Assembly: GCA_045106815.1 (NCBI GenBank)
Contig: JBGCFG010000003.1
Coordinates: 1 to 64,000 of the forward strand
Source: JAUIAI01 sp045106815
GTDB lineage: Bacteria; Pseudomonadota; Gammaproteobacteria; Burkholderiales; Burkholderiaceae_E
Reading direction: 5' to 3'
DNA length: 64,000 bases
Position 1 is the stretch's first letter; each line of letters opens with the position of its first letter. Both the position numbers and the translations under genes were made by a program. The notes beneath the pieces were generated by a model, which was not told the origin of the DNA, did no database searches, and saw nothing but the letters and a program-made list of their open reading frames with translations. This document shows positions 43,159 to 53,234 of the stretch, piece by piece.

Positions 43159-44397
43159 CTACGCCTCAATCCCCCGACTGAGATCAGCAATCACATCGTC
43201 TGGATGCTCAAGCCCAACTGCCAAACGAATCACGCCTTCAGATAGCCCGGTTGCTTTGCGCTCCGCAATCGGCACCTTGGCATGCGAGGTACTCGCCGGG
43301 TGGGCAATCGTAGACTTAACATCGCCCAGATTGGTTGTGATCGACAACATCTCAGAGCGGTCAATGACGCGCCAGGCTGCCGCTCGCTGAGTATCATCAG
43401 CATCGCCCCGCATCTCAAAACTCACCATTGCGCCGCCGCTACTTTGTTGACGCATTGCCAAGCCATGCTGGTCATGGTTTGCCAGCCCCGGATAAAACAC
43501 TTTGCCCACTGTGGCTTGTTCGCAAAGCCACTGCGCAACCTGCATCGCGTTACGCGATTGCTGCTGCATGCGCACGTTGAGCGTTTCAAGCCCTTTAAGC
43601 GTCACCCACGCATTAAACGGCGATAACACGGCGCCACTTGTGCGCAGAAAGGCACGCACACTGTCATCGATCAAAGCGGCGGGCCCGACGGCTGCGCCCC
43701 CCATCACCCTGCCCTGACCATCGAGATACTTGGTTGCAGAATGAATAACGATGTCGGCTCCCAGCGCGATGGGCTGTTGCAACGCTGGGGAACAAAAGCA
43801 GTTATCGACGACGAGCAGTGCCTGATTCGCGCGGGCCAACTCGGCAAGTGCGGCAATATCACCCACCTGGGTCAGCGGGTTGGAGGGTGACTCAAGGTAG
43901 AGTAGCTTGGTGTTTGGTTGAATGGCTGCGCGCCAGGCATCCAGATCGGTCAGCGGCACCAGTGTTGACTCAACCCCAAACCGCTTCAGAATGCCGGTCA
44001 ACTGCACCGTTGCACCGAACAATTCCTTGGCCGCCACGATATGGTCGCCCGCCGAGCACTGACTCATGAAGGTCGCGGTGATCGCCGCCATGCCGGTGGC
44101 TGCGGCCACGCATGCTTCACCACCCTCGAGCGCCGCCAGCCGTTTTTCAAACGCGGTGACGGTCGGATTACCTGCTCGGCTATAAAAGTAGCCCGGATCC
44201 TCATTGGCAAACCGGGCAGCCGCCTGAGCCGCGCTGCTAAACACGAAGCTGGAAGTCATGAACAGCGGTTCGCTGTGCTCCTGATATTGCGTGCGGTCAA
44301 TGCTCGTTCGCACAGCGAGTGTGTCAGGGTGCAATGACCGTCCAGGTGCGGCTGGCTGCACGCCCTCGTCTGCTTTGCGATCGGGTTTTTGTGTCAT
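43159..44397 (-). CDS. metZ: O-succinylhomoserine sulfhydrylase
   Basis: A 412-residue PLP enzyme of the Cys/Met metabolism family that makes homocysteine from O-succinylhomoserine and sulfide. The PLP lysine is Lys223 (S-A-T-K-Y-L-D-G-Q-G-R). The G-Q-G-R segment after it and the position 17 bases downstream of purF match metZ in Pseudomonas and relatives. It ends the long biosynthetic run and is convergent with the P450. Confidence 0.93.
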   Translation of the reverse strand: MTQKPDRKADEGVQPAAPGRSLHPDTLAVRTSIDRTQYQEHSEPLFMTSSFVFSSAAQAAARFANEDPGYFYSRAGNPTVTAFEKRLAALEGGEACVAAATGMAAITATFMSQCSAGDHIVAAKELFGATVQLTGILKRFGVESTLVPLTDLDAWRAAIQPNTKLLYLESPSNPLTQVGDIAALAELARANQALLVVDNCFCSPALQQPIALGADIVIHSATKYLDGQGRVMGGAAVGPAALIDDSVRAFLRTSGAVLSPFNAWVTLKGLETLNVRMQQQSRNAMQVAQWLCEQATVGKVFYPGLANHDQHGLAMRQQSSGGAMVSFEMRGDADDTQRAAAWRVIDRSEMLSITTNLGDVKSTIAHPASTSHAKVPIAERKATGLSEGVIRLAVGLEHPDDVIADLSRGIEA

Positions 44398-44414
44398 AAG
44401 CTTCTTGCGCCCGC

Positions 44415-45941
44415 TCAGGCCAGAACCGAGCTGAAGCCAAGGTCCATCTGGTCGCCACTCTCTTCTTCGACCGACCGGGCCAGGAGCGCCTGGCGCGAAA
44501 CCTCCAGTCGGTCAAGATAGGCTTCATCAACATCGCCGGTCACGTACTGGCCAGTGAAGCAGGAATCGTCGAATGAGGTCAGGCGTGGGTTAGCGTCAGT
44601 GATGGATTGGCGCATGGCCTGCGCCGTCTGGTAGACCATCGCATCAGCGCCAAGGGCCATCCGAATTTCGTTTTCAGTGCGGCCGTGAGCCATTAGTTCG
44701 CCGCGGGTCGGCATATCGATACCGTAAACATTTGGAAACCGAACCGGCGGCGCGGCCGACGCAAAATACACCTTGTTTGCCCCGGCTTCGCGCGCGAGCT
44801 GAACGATTTCCTGAGAGGTGGTGCCGCGAACAATTGAATCATCAACGAGCAAGACGTTCTTGCCTTTGAACTCAACGCCCATTGCGTTGAGTTTTTGGCG
44901 CACTGACTTTTTGCGCACAGTTTGCCCCGGCATGATGAAGGTCCGGCCCACATAACGGTTCTTGATGAACCCTTCCCGGTACGGAATGTCCAGGCGCATC
45001 GCCAGCTGCATCGCCGATGGACGAGATGTATCGGGGATTGGCATCACGACATCAATATCGCCATGACGCAGATCGCTCGCGACCTTCGTAGCCAAGTGCT
45101 CGCCCATCTTTAGACGGGCTGAGTAAACCGAAGCACCGTCAATAATTGAGTCTGGCCGTGCGAAATAAACATACTCGAAGATGCAAGGGTTCAAGCTGAA
45201 CTGACTCGCGCATTGCCGGCTGTTGAAGTTGCCGTGCAAGTCTATGAAGAGAGCCTCACCGGGATTGATATCGCGCACCAGGGTGTAGCCGAGACCAGCT
45301 AGCGCCACTGATTCTGACGCAATAAGGTATTCGCTGCCCGATTCAGTCTCTTTTACACCGTAGCAAAGTGGCCGAATGCCGTGCGGATCACGAAACGCAA
45401 CCACGCCATAGCCGGCAATTTCTGCCACGCAAGCATAGCCACCGCGTACGCGCTCATGAACTTGCTCAACCGCGGCGAAGATAGACTGCTCATTCAGACT
45501 GACACCGGGCGCTGTTGCCTGCAAGGCATTGGCAAACACGTTCAGTAAGACTTCGGAGTCAGAGTCGGTATTGATGTGACGTCTGTCCAGGCGGAACATT
45601 TCTTCCTTGAGCTGACTGGAATTGGTCACGTTGCCATTGTGCGAAAACGTAATGCCAAACGGTGCGTTCACATAGAAGGGCTGCGCCTCTTCCAGTTTGC
45701 CTGACGTGCCGGCCGTTGGATAGCGCACATGAGCGAGCCCCGACAAGCCAGGCAAAGAGCGCATGTTTCGGGTCCGAAACACATCTCTCACCATGCCGTT
45801 GCCCTTATGCATGGCAAAAGTTTTGGCGTAGTTAGTGGCAATTCCCGCGGCATCCTGCCCACGGTGCTGCATCAGTAGCAGCCCGTCATAGAGAAGCTGG
45901 TTAACGGGACCACGAGAAACAACTGCGAGAATGCCGCACAT
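44415..45941 (-). CDS. purF: Amidophosphoribosyltransferase
   Basis: A 508-residue enzyme for the first step of purine synthesis, PRPP plus glutamine to phosphoribosylamine. The N-terminus M-C-G-I places the glutaminase nucleophile at Cys2, without a propeptide. The PRPP loop V-L-L-V-D-D-S-I-V-R-G-T is intact in the C-terminal half. It follows cvpA by 21 bases, the usual cvpA-purF arrangement. Confidence 0.97.
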   Translation of the reverse strand: MCGILAVVSRGPVNQLLYDGLLLMQHRGQDAAGIATNYAKTFAMHKGNGMVRDVFRTRNMRSLPGLSGLAHVRYPTAGTSGKLEEAQPFYVNAPFGITFSHNGNVTNSSQLKEEMFRLDRRHINTDSDSEVLLNVFANALQATAPGVSLNEQSIFAAVEQVHERVRGGYACVAEIAGYGVVAFRDPHGIRPLCYGVKETESGSEYLIASESVALAGLGYTLVRDINPGEALFIDLHGNFNSRQCASQFSLNPCIFEYVYFARPDSIIDGASVYSARLKMGEHLATKVASDLRHGDIDVVMPIPDTSRPSAMQLAMRLDIPYREGFIKNRYVGRTFIMPGQTVRKKSVRQKLNAMGVEFKGKNVLLVDDSIVRGTTSQEIVQLAREAGANKVYFASAAPPVRFPNVYGIDMPTRGELMAHGRTENEIRMALGADAMVYQTAQAMRQSITDANPRLTSFDDSCFTGQYVTGDVDEAYLDRLEVSRQALLARSVEEESGDQMDLGFSSVLA

Positions 45942-45962
45942 AGCGTGCTCCTGCGATTAACG

Positions 45963-46463
45963 CTATGCCCGAGTACGGGCGGGTTTGAGCTTTTTAAGAT
46001 CAGGGAAGTAGGTGAGCACCGTGCTTGAAAACAAATCAAGCGCAGGCTTGGAAAGCGCGTTGGTCCAGGCGGGCTGCTTGTTCATGTCGAGCAGGGTTGC
46101 CGCCGTAGCGAGTGCGGTCACGATCAGGGCGGCGCGCGCCAGACCGAGTACGCCGCCCAGGGAGCGGTCCGCACCTTTCAGGCCTACCGTATCGATGCCT
46201 TTGGAGAGCACCACACCCACCAATCGGATCAGGAAGAAAACACCCACAAAACCGATCAACAGGCCGGCCCAGGGATAAGCCTCAACACCGATGAATTTCG
46301 TGATGGCAGGACTCACGAGTGGCGCTGCTATGAAGGCTGCTATCCAGCTACCTAAATCAAACACCGTTTTGATCATGCCGCGCATAAAACCGAGCCCAAC
46401 CGAAACGATCGCAATGACGGCAATCAAGTAGTCCCAGCCGGTCAGCATGCCTAGAAAATCCAT
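45963..46463 (-). CDS. cvpA: CvpA family membrane protein
   Basis: A 166-residue inner-membrane protein with four hydrophobic segments, matching CvpA, linked to colicin V production and envelope integrity. The family pattern D-Y-L-I-A-V-I-A-I-V-S near residue 11 and the R-S-L-G-G-V-L-G-L segment about residue 100 are seen. It is directly upstream of purF as in other proteobacteria. Confidence 0.93.
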   Translation of the reverse strand: MDFLGMLTGWDYLIAVIAIVSVGLGFMRGMIKTVFDLGSWIAAFIAAPLVSPAITKFIGVEAYPWAGLLIGFVGVFFLIRLVGVVLSKGIDTVGLKGADRSLGGVLGLARAALIVTALATAATLLDMNKQPAWTNALSKPALDLFSSTVLTYFPDLKKLKPARTRA

Positions 46464-46574
46464 TGTCTGCTAACCCCGCAACTGCCTGACTATCTGTAAT
46501 GTCAACGAAAACAGCAACGCCCTGTCCTGATGTCTAGAAAGACGCTAATGATGACACACCTGCGTCAAGATCGT

Positions 46575-47351
46575 TCAGGGGGCGATGAGTGCCGTATCGA
46601 TCCCTTTAGCCCGCAACTTTTCACGCGCTTTGTTAGCCTGCGTGCGGTCAAGATAGGGGCCCACCCGCACTCTGATGCGATCACCTTTTTTGGTCTTGAT
46701 TCGCTGGGTGTATGCCTTGAAACCCAACTCTCGCGCACGCTTTACCTGTGCCCGTGCGCCTTTACTCGATGAGAAAGCGCCAATCTGAACAACATAGCCG
46801 CTGGGCGAGGCTGCGTCGAGTTTGTTGGGGTCAGTGCGCCGCTCAGGCATTGGCGGCGGCTTTGGAACGCTGGCCTTGGGCGGCGCAGCTTTTGCAAGCA
46901 CCTCAGGTGCTGCCTTGCTACTGGGCGTTGCCGTAGGTGCAGGCGTGGGAGTCTTGGTTGAGGATTTGGCCGATGCATTCGCCTGCGCATCGACCGGCAC
47001 CACCGACCTGGCGGCAGGTGCCCCGCCTGGGTTGAACCGGTTGGCATCAACGGCTGGCATTTCTTCGCGAGTGAACAGCCCGGGCCTTTCGGTGCCCGCT
47101 GGCGTCGCGACGGTTCGCTTAAAGTTGGTGTCCGGCCAGTAGGCAGTTTGACGGCCGAGGTCTTCCCGGTTCGGAATACTAACCTCGACATTGGCCATCG
47201 ACTGGCGCGGCTCAGACTCTAACGCCAGCGGCAGCAAAACGACTGCAAACAACGCGAGGATAGTCGCACCGATGAAGCGCCAGCGTGCCTGCTGCTTTTG
47301 AGGCAGCGCCGGATCTTGCATTTCATTCTTGGCGCTGGAACGCTTGGCCAT
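46575..47351 (-). CDS. SPOR-domain protein (DedD-like)
   Basis: A 258-residue single-pass membrane protein. A short cytoplasmic tail is followed by a membrane segment at about 26-44, a Pro/Ala/Lys-rich linker, and a SPOR domain at about 180-258 (Y-V-V-Q-I-G-A-F-S-S). SPOR domains bind denuded glycan strands at the division septum. Position between folC and cvpA matches dedD-type genes in gammaproteobacteria. Confidence 0.9.
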   Translation of the reverse strand: MAKRSSAKNEMQDPALPQKQQARWRFIGATILALFAVVLLPLALESEPRQSMANVEVSIPNREDLGRQTAYWPDTNFKRTVATPAGTERPGLFTREEMPAVDANRFNPGGAPAARSVVPVDAQANASAKSSTKTPTPAPTATPSSKAAPEVLAKAAPPKASVPKPPPMPERRTDPNKLDAASPSGYVVQIGAFSSSKGARAQVKRARELGFKAYTQRIKTKKGDRIRVRVGPYLDRTQANKAREKLRAKGIDTALIAP

Positions 47352-47426
47352 TTGTTGATCCCGTTACGACGCTGGACGATGGGTGAAGCTGACAATCGGT
47401 GAATCTGAAAACCTACAAGGCCTGCA

Positions 47427-48683
47427 TTACTTTGTCAGGCATGCCGCGACTGTGTAGAACGAACCAAACACAACAATTCTATCAGCCTCCTCGGCTCTTT
47501 CATGCGCTTTTGCAAGGGCAAGTCTTGCGTCTTTGAATGTTGTCACGGTTCTGTCGCCCTCTTGTCCGAAACCACGCGCCTGCAGCCGAGCGGCCAATTC
47601 TTGTGCATCAATGGCGCGCGGTGTTGGAAGATCGACAACCAACCAGTGGTCAATGCGATCGCCCATCGCATCCAATATGCGATCAACTTCCTTGTCGGCC
47701 ATTGCGCCGAAAACGGCATAGGTAAACGGAAAGAATCCCATATTGTCCAGATTTGCGGCCAGATGTGCGGCTGCGTGAGGGTTGTGCGCAACGTCCAGCA
47801 CAACCTGCGGCCGCCCCGCAAGCATTTGACACCTTCCCGGCAGTGTGACAGTTGCAAAACCCGTTCGCACGGCTTGCTGCGTGACGGGTAACTGTGACTT
47901 GAGCGCTTCTAGTACGGCCAGCGCGGCCGAGGCGTTGAGAAGCTGGTTGGCACCGCGCAGCGCTGGATAAGCAAGCGAATTTCGCCGCTGGTTCCTGCCC
48001 GCATACGCCCACTGCTGGCGGTCACCGTTGTAGTTGAAGTCGCGCCCGAACAACCACAAGTCGGCCCCGATCTTCTCGGCATGCTCAATGACGCTGTCTG
48101 GCGGCAATGGATCGGCACAAATGGCCGGCTTACCAGCTCGATAGATGTGAGCCTTTTCCCAACCGATTTTTTCGCGGGAATCGCCAAGAAACGAGGTGTG
48201 ATCAATATCAACACAGGTGACGACAGCACAATCACTTTCAAACAGGTTGACCGCATCGAGCCGGGCGCCCAGACCCACTTCGAGTATCGTCAGATCAGGA
48301 CTACGCGAGGAAAATAACCACACAATTGCGAGCGTTGTGAACTCAAAATAAGTAAGTGCAACGCCCTCGCGGGCTGCTTCGACAGTCTCAAACGCGGCAA
48401 CGAGATCTTCGTCGGCCACCGGTTCACCGTTGATTCGCGCACGCTCATTGAAATCGATAAAGTGCGGCGACGTGTAGGTGGCCACCCGGAAACCTGATTC
48501 AAGCGCGATCGCCTCAAGCATTGCGCACACTGAGCCTTTGCCGTTGGTGCCTGCCACCGACACAACAAGGCCAGGCAATGCAAAGGCCATTCGGTCGTGC
48601 ACAGCCGCAACCCGGTCAAGACCCAGCTCAACATCTGCGGGATGCATCTGCTCGATACGATCGAGCCACTCGCTAAGTGTCAT
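47427..48683 (-). CDS. folC: Dihydrofolate/folylpolyglutamate synthase
   Basis: A 418-residue Mur-ligase-type enzyme that makes dihydrofolate and adds glutamates to folates. The P-loop G-T-N-G-K-G-S is at 45-51, D-V-A-H-N-P-H-A is in the C-terminal domain, and F-G-S-F-Y-T-V-A is near the end. It lies 39 bases after accD, the normal order. Confidence 0.96.
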   Translation of the reverse strand: MTLSEWLDRIEQMHPADVELGLDRVAAVHDRMAFALPGLVVSVAGTNGKGSVCAMLEAIALESGFRVATYTSPHFIDFNERARINGEPVADEDLVAAFETVEAAREGVALTYFEFTTLAIVWLFSSRSPDLTILEVGLGARLDAVNLFESDCAVVTCVDIDHTSFLGDSREKIGWEKAHIYRAGKPAICADPLPPDSVIEHAEKIGADLWLFGRDFNYNGDRQQWAYAGRNQRRNSLAYPALRGANQLLNASAALAVLEALKSQLPVTQQAVRTGFATVTLPGRCQMLAGRPQVVLDVAHNPHAAAHLAANLDNMGFFPFTYAVFGAMADKEVDRILDAMGDRIDHWLVVDLPTPRAIDAQELAARLQARGFGQEGDRTVTTFKDARLALAKAHERAEEADRIVVFGSFYTVAACLTK

Positions 48684-48722
48684 AGTGATTGGATTGATTT
48701 AGAGAGGCAGTTCAGGCCCGGG

Positions 48723-49661
48723 CTATTGGGTTTCTGACGGCGTCTCATCGCCCGATTGCGTCAACGCAGCCGCGGCTGTGGGCATGGCGGTTTCCATCAC
48801 AACATCAGCCGGCTGGTTTTGTAACAGGGCAATCAGTTGAGCGATCTCACGCCTGAGGTGACGCCGATCAACGATCATGTCGATAGCCCCCTTCCGAAGC
48901 AAAAACTCCGAACGCTGAAAGCCCTCGGGCAGGGTCTCACGCACGGTTTGCTCAATCACCCGCGGTCCGGCAAACCCGATCAGGGCGCCCGGCTCGGCAA
49001 TCACGATATCGCCCAGAAAACAAAAACTGGCAGACACGCCCCCCATAGTCGGGTCAGTCAGGATTGAGATGTACGGCAAACGCGAGCGAGACAGGTCGGT
49101 CAAGGCTGCGGTCGTCTTGGCCATCTGAAGCAGGGAAAACAGCCCCTCCTGCATCCGGGCGCCACCCGAGGCAGCTACCGATACAAACGGCGTGCGCCGT
49201 CGTACGGCCTCTTGCGCACCCCGCGCAAATCGCTCGCCGACGACTGACCCCATGGAACCGCCCATGAACTCAAAGTCAAACGCAGCGGCCACAACCGGCA
49301 GGGTCATGATTGAGCCAGTCATCACGAGCAAGGCTTCGCTCTCTTCTGTTGTTGACGCGGCGGCTTCAAGCCGATCGGTATACCGTTTGCTATCGCGAAA
49401 TTTCAGCGCATCAGCAGGTAGTACGTCTTGCGCCAGCTCGACTCGGTTGTCGGCATCCAAAAGTAGTTCCAGGCGCCGACGTGACCCAATTCGCAAATGA
49501 TGGCTGCACTTTGGGCAGACATGCTGATTGGTGTCGAGGTCAGCGGAATAAAGCACCGTGTCGCAAGACGGACACTTGACCCAGATGCCTTCCGGTACTT
49601 TTTTCGGCTGAGTAGTCGACCATTTAATTCTTGGGGGAATCAGCTTGTCGAACCAGCTCAT
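48723..49661 (-). CDS. accD: Acetyl-CoA carboxylase carboxyltransferase beta subunit
   Basis: A 312-residue subunit that, with AccA, transfers CO2 from biotin to acetyl-CoA to make malonyl-CoA. The N-terminal zinc ribbon has Cys30, Cys33, Cys49 and Cys52. The carboxyltransferase core has G-G-S-M-G-S-V-V-G and G-G-A-R-M-Q-E-G. Its ATG overlaps the trpA stop by 4 bases, so translation is coupled to trpA. Confidence 0.97.
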   Translation of the reverse strand: MSWFDKLIPPRIKWSTTQPKKVPEGIWVKCPSCDTVLYSADLDTNQHVCPKCSHHLRIGSRRRLELLLDADNRVELAQDVLPADALKFRDSKRYTDRLEAAASTTEESEALLVMTGSIMTLPVVAAAFDFEFMGGSMGSVVGERFARGAQEAVRRRTPFVSVAASGGARMQEGLFSLLQMAKTTAALTDLSRSRLPYISILTDPTMGGVSASFCFLGDIVIAEPGALIGFAGPRVIEQTVRETLPEGFQRSEFLLRKGAIDMIVDRRHLRREIAQLIALLQNQPADVVMETAMPTAAAALTQSGDETPSETQ

Positions 49662-50485
49662 GCGCGCTCCCCTGCGGGAGGAGCCAACTCATCGAGTGCG
49701 TCGCGGATCTCGCCGATAAAGTCGCGAACCCGCTGAACTGCCCGCTCAGGCTCACCATCGTCAACCACCTGGATAACTTTGGAGCCAATCACAACCGCAT
49801 CCGCTGCCTCGGCAACAGCTTTCGCCGTCTGGGCATCGCGAATGCCGAATCCGACACCGACGGGTAGAGGAATTTGATGCCTCACCTTAGCGACCTGGGT
49901 GTGCACCTGTTCGACGTCCAATGAGCCCGAGCCGGTGGTGCCAGTGAGCGAAACGTAATACACATAGCCGCTGGCCATCTCAGCGACTGCTTCAATGCGC
50001 TCACGCGTTGAAGTGGGCGCAACCAGAAAGATGGGGGCGATGCCCGCATCGCGCGCCAGTGCTGAAAACTCGGCAGATTCTTCCGGCGGCGAATCAACCA
50101 CGATGAGCCCATCGACCCCAGCAGCTCTGGCAGCTTCGATAAAGTCAGCCATGCCCATTGCCTCAATGGGATTCATATAGCCCATCAAGACAATTGGTGT
50201 GCGTCCGTCTTCTGCCCGAAAGCCGCGCACCATTTCGAGCACATCAACCAGGCCGATGCCCTGCATAAGCGCCTTGTCATTCGATTGCTGAATGACAGGC
50301 CCATCAGCCATCGGATCGGAGAACGGTACACCCAACTCGATGATATTTGCGCCAGCCTCGGCCATTGCGTGCATTAAAGGCACGGTAGCGTCTCGGCTTG
50401 GGAAGCCACCTGTAATGTAGGGAATCAGCGCCTTACGGCCCTGCCCACCCAGATGTTCAAACGTTGCCTTGATGCGGTCGGTCAT
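49658..50485 (-). CDS. trpA: Tryptophan synthase alpha chain
   Basis: A 275-residue TIM-barrel subunit that splits indole-3-glycerol phosphate. Catalytic Glu50 (I-I-E-L-G-V-P-F-S-D-P) and Asp61 (M-A-D-G-P) are present, with the phosphate-binding G-I-R-D and G-S-K-V segments. It is 9 bases downstream of trpB and overlaps accD. Confidence 0.97.
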   Translation of the reverse strand: MTDRIKATFEHLGGQGRKALIPYITGGFPSRDATVPLMHAMAEAGANIIELGVPFSDPMADGPVIQQSNDKALMQGIGLVDVLEMVRGFRAEDGRTPIVLMGYMNPIEAMGMADFIEAARAAGVDGLIVVDSPPEESAEFSALARDAGIAPIFLVAPTSTRERIEAVAEMASGYVYYVSLTGTTGSGSLDVEQVHTQVAKVRHQIPLPVGVGFGIRDAQTAKAVAEAADAVVIGSKVIQVVDDGEPERAVQRVRDFIGEIRDALDELAPPAGERA

Positions 50486-50494
50486 GACGTCCTT

Positions 50495-51712
50495 TTAGGC
50501 ATTGAGGCCTTCTGCTTTTGCCAATGCCGCCTGTTCGGCGACGGTCTGCATGTCCTTGTCACCACGGCCTGAAAGATTGACAAGAATCACTTTGTCGGTG
50601 GGCAACTCGCGCGCCAACTTGGCTGCATAGGCTAGCGCATGGCTAGACTCCAGTGCCGGGATAATGCCCTCAATACGACAGCAATCGTGAAACGCAGCCA
50701 GCGCTTCAGGATCATCTACCGTGACATAACTTGCCCGCTCACTATCCTTGAGCCAAGCATGCTCTGGTCCTACGCCTGGGTAGTCAAGACCGGCAGAAAC
50801 CGAATGAGTTTCAGTGATTTGGCCATCGTGATTTTGGAGCAAATAGGTGCGATTACCATGCAGTACACCCGGCACCCCAGCCGTGAGAGATGCGGCGTGC
50901 TTGCCTGAATCGACCCCCTCTCCGCCAGCCTCGACACCCACTAACTTCACTGACTCATGCGCAATGTAAGGGTGGAAAATGCCAATCGCGTTAGACCCGC
51001 CGCCGACACAGGCGACAACATAGTCGGGTTGACGCCCGATGGCTGCCGGCATCTGCTCAAGGCACTCCTGACCGATGATCGCCTGAAAATCGCGGACCAT
51101 CATGGGGTAAGGATGAGGGCCTGCGACGGTACCGATGATGTAGAAGGTATCGTCAACGTAAGTCACCCAGTCGCGCATCGCTTCATTAAGCGCATCTTTG
51201 AGCGTTTTGGAGCCTGACTCAACCGGGACGACCTGCGCGCCGAGCAAACGCATACGCTGGACGTTCTGCTGCTGGCGGACGATGTCCGTTGAACCCATAT
51301 AGACAATGCATTCCATGCCGTAACGCGCAGCCACGGTAGCGCTCGCAACCCCGTGCTGGCCAGCACCTGTTTCGGCAATGATGCGCTTTTTGCCCATGCG
51401 TTTAGCGAGCAAGGCCTGACCAATCGTGTTGTTGATCTTGTGGGCGCCCGTGTGATTGAGATCTTCACGCTTGAACCAGATCTGCGCCCCGCCAATTTGC
51501 TCAGACCATCGCTTGGCGTGGTACATCGGTGAGGGTCGGCCAACAAAGTTAGCCAACTCGTCTTTGAATTCAGCGACGAAGGCTGGGTCTTCGCGATAGC
51601 GGTCGTAAGCTTCACGGAGCTCCGCCAGGGCGTGCATCAGTGTTTCAGCAACGAAGACTCCGCCGTACGGGCCAAAGTGCCCGGTCGCATCGGGTAAATC
51701 GTAGGGTTTCAA
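50495..51712 (-). CDS. trpB: Tryptophan synthase beta chain
   Basis: A 405-residue PLP subunit that joins indole and serine to tryptophan. The PLP lysine is Lys92 (T-G-A-H-K-I-N-N) and the phosphate loop is V-G-G-G-S-N-A. E-G-I-I-P-A-L-E-S-S-H-A near the C-terminus is conserved. It lies 12 bases after trpF and 9 before trpA. Confidence 0.97.
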   Translation of the reverse strand: MKPYDLPDATGHFGPYGGVFVAETLMHALAELREAYDRYREDPAFVAEFKDELANFVGRPSPMYHAKRWSEQIGGAQIWFKREDLNHTGAHKINNTIGQALLAKRMGKKRIIAETGAGQHGVASATVAARYGMECIVYMGSTDIVRQQQNVQRMRLLGAQVVPVESGSKTLKDALNEAMRDWVTYVDDTFYIIGTVAGPHPYPMMVRDFQAIIGQECLEQMPAAIGRQPDYVVACVGGGSNAIGIFHPYIAHESVKLVGVEAGGEGVDSGKHAASLTAGVPGVLHGNRTYLLQNHDGQITETHSVSAGLDYPGVGPEHAWLKDSERASYVTVDDPEALAAFHDCCRIEGIIPALESSHALAYAAKLARELPTDKVILVNLSGRGDKDMQTVAEQAALAKAEGLNA

Positions 51713-51724
51713 GGCATCCTCTTT

Positions 51725-52363
51725 TTACTGCGTGTCAGCCTGCAATACGGCTCTGACAAATGCTTCCATTTTGGCCGGGTCTTTCTCGCGGGGTGTTTTT
51801 TGGATCCCTGACGAGACATCGACGGCGACCGGTTGCACATATTCTATGGCTTTACCGACATTGGCGCTGTGCAGCCCCCCTGCCATGATCAGGGGTCGAT
51901 CATACGACTCGGGCACCCATGACCAGTCAAACGCCGTGCCTGCGCCACCGTAGGCGGATGTGTGGGTGTCAAGTAGTAGCGCCTCGGCCGCCGGATGCTC
52001 GCCACTGGATGCCAGCAAATCAGCCCGCGAGCGCATGCGAACGCCCCGCCAATGGGGCTGCCCTGGCAAGAGCGACTGCGCGCATTGATGTGCCGTTTCA
52101 TTGCCGTGGAATTGAATCAAATCGAGCCCGATTCGGCGGGAATGCTCGAGAACTGTCTCGGGCTCGGCATCCACAAACAAGCCCACCGCCGTTGCCCATG
52201 ATGGAATATGACGGCGAAGCTCGCTTGCCTGTTCGATACTTAGAAAGCGCGAACTGGGTGGATAAAAAACGAGCCCAATCGCATCAACCCCCATGCTGAC
52301 GGCTGCCTGAATGTCTGCAATTCGGCTAAACCCGCAAAACTTGATTCGTGTGCGTCTAAGCAT
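51725..52363 (-). CDS. trpF: Phosphoribosylanthranilate isomerase
   Basis: A 212-residue TIM-barrel enzyme of tryptophan synthesis. The catalytic Cys is in I-K-F-C-G-F at residues 6-11, the catalytic Asp in L-L-L-D-T, and M-A-G-G-L binds phosphate. ATG at 52363 (or 52366) overlaps the truA stop and gives the family length; a longer upstream frame runs inside truA and is not real N-terminus. Coupled to truA. Confidence 0.95.
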   Translation of the reverse strand: MLRRTRIKFCGFSRIADIQAAVSMGVDAIGLVFYPPSSRFLSIEQASELRRHIPSWATAVGLFVDAEPETVLEHSRRIGLDLIQFHGNETAHQCAQSLLPGQPHWRGVRMRSRADLLASSGEHPAAEALLLDTHTSAYGGAGTAFDWSWVPESYDRPLIMAGGLHSANVGKAIEYVQPVAVDVSSGIQKTPREKDPAKMEAFVRAVLQADTQ

Positions 52364-53171
52364 CATGAGACCGCCCAAAGCCGGGGTTAAAGGCTGGCGC
52401 CAGCAAAGTCGAGGGTCCGGGCACCGGATCATCTGCGCGGTAGTGCGCGCCACAAAAATAAAGCCCATCAGGCATGAAGGTAGGCGCCGCGAGCGCGCGG
52501 TCGCCACCCGCGAGCACGCCTCGTAGCCACTCGACCGGCTGACGAGCCTGGCCGACATAAATCAAGGAGCCAATCAGGTTACGAATCATGTGGTGCAAGA
52601 AAGCGTTTCCGTTGAACGTGAACAGGATGAGCTCATCCGAGCCCTCTATTGTCACAGACTCGAGCGTGCGAATTGGCGTTTTTGCCTGGCATTGAGAGGA
52701 TCGAAACGCAGAAAAGTCATGCGTTCCCACAAGGCACTTCGCGGCGGCGCGCATTCTGGCGATATCAACAGACCGAAACACCCAACCCGCCCGCCCGGCC
52801 CAGAACGGGTCCTGAGAGGCGCTCACGCGCAACAGATACTGGTATTGCCGCCCGGTAGCATCGAACCGCGCATGAAACTCAGGCCTGACCTGGCTGGCTT
52901 GCTCAATGGCAATGGCGCTAGGCAGGTGACTGTTCACCCCCCTCACCCATGCCGTCATGGGGCGCTCAACCGGCGCATCAAAATGGACGACTTGCCGTAG
53001 AGCATGGACACCTGCGTCCGTGCGGCCTGCGCAAACCACCTTGATCGGGCGTTGTGCAACTTCGCCCAGCGCATGCTGCAAGCTGTCCTGCACGGTATTG
53101 CCATCAGGCTGGGTCTGCCAGCCATCAAAGCCGCGGCCGTCATAAGAAACGGTCAGCGCTATTCTGCTCAT
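52356..53171 (-). CDS. truA: tRNA pseudouridine synthase A
   Basis: A 271-residue enzyme that makes pseudouridine at tRNA positions 38-40. Catalytic Asp52 is in G-R-T-D-A-G-V-H. The start M-S-R-I-A-L-T-V-S-Y-D-G is typical, using ATG at 53171. Its end overlaps trpF by 8 bases. An intrinsic terminator of fimV lies just upstream, so truA must use its own promoter or read-through. Confidence 0.96.
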   Translation of the reverse strand: MSRIALTVSYDGRGFDGWQTQPDGNTVQDSLQHALGEVAQRPIKVVCAGRTDAGVHALRQVVHFDAPVERPMTAWVRGVNSHLPSAIAIEQASQVRPEFHARFDATGRQYQYLLRVSASQDPFWAGRAGWVFRSVDIARMRAAAKCLVGTHDFSAFRSSQCQAKTPIRTLESVTIEGSDELILFTFNGNAFLHHMIRNLIGSLIYVGQARQPVEWLRGVLAGGDRALAAPTFMPDGLYFCGAHYRADDPVPGPSTLLAPAFNPGFGRSHDA

Positions 53172-53182
53172 CCGCAATCCCA

Positions 53183-53213
53183 AAACAAAAACGGGGAAGC
53201 TTACGCTTCCCCG
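53183..53213 (-). terminator. Intrinsic terminator after fimV
   Basis: On the minus strand a 9-bp stem (CGGGGAAGC with GCTTCCCCG, 53192-53213) and a 4-base loop are followed by TTTTTGTTTTG. This is a classical rho-independent terminator 21 bases after the fimV stop. Confidence 0.9.
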
Positions 53214-53234
53214 CCAAAAGGTCCCTGGCTGGAC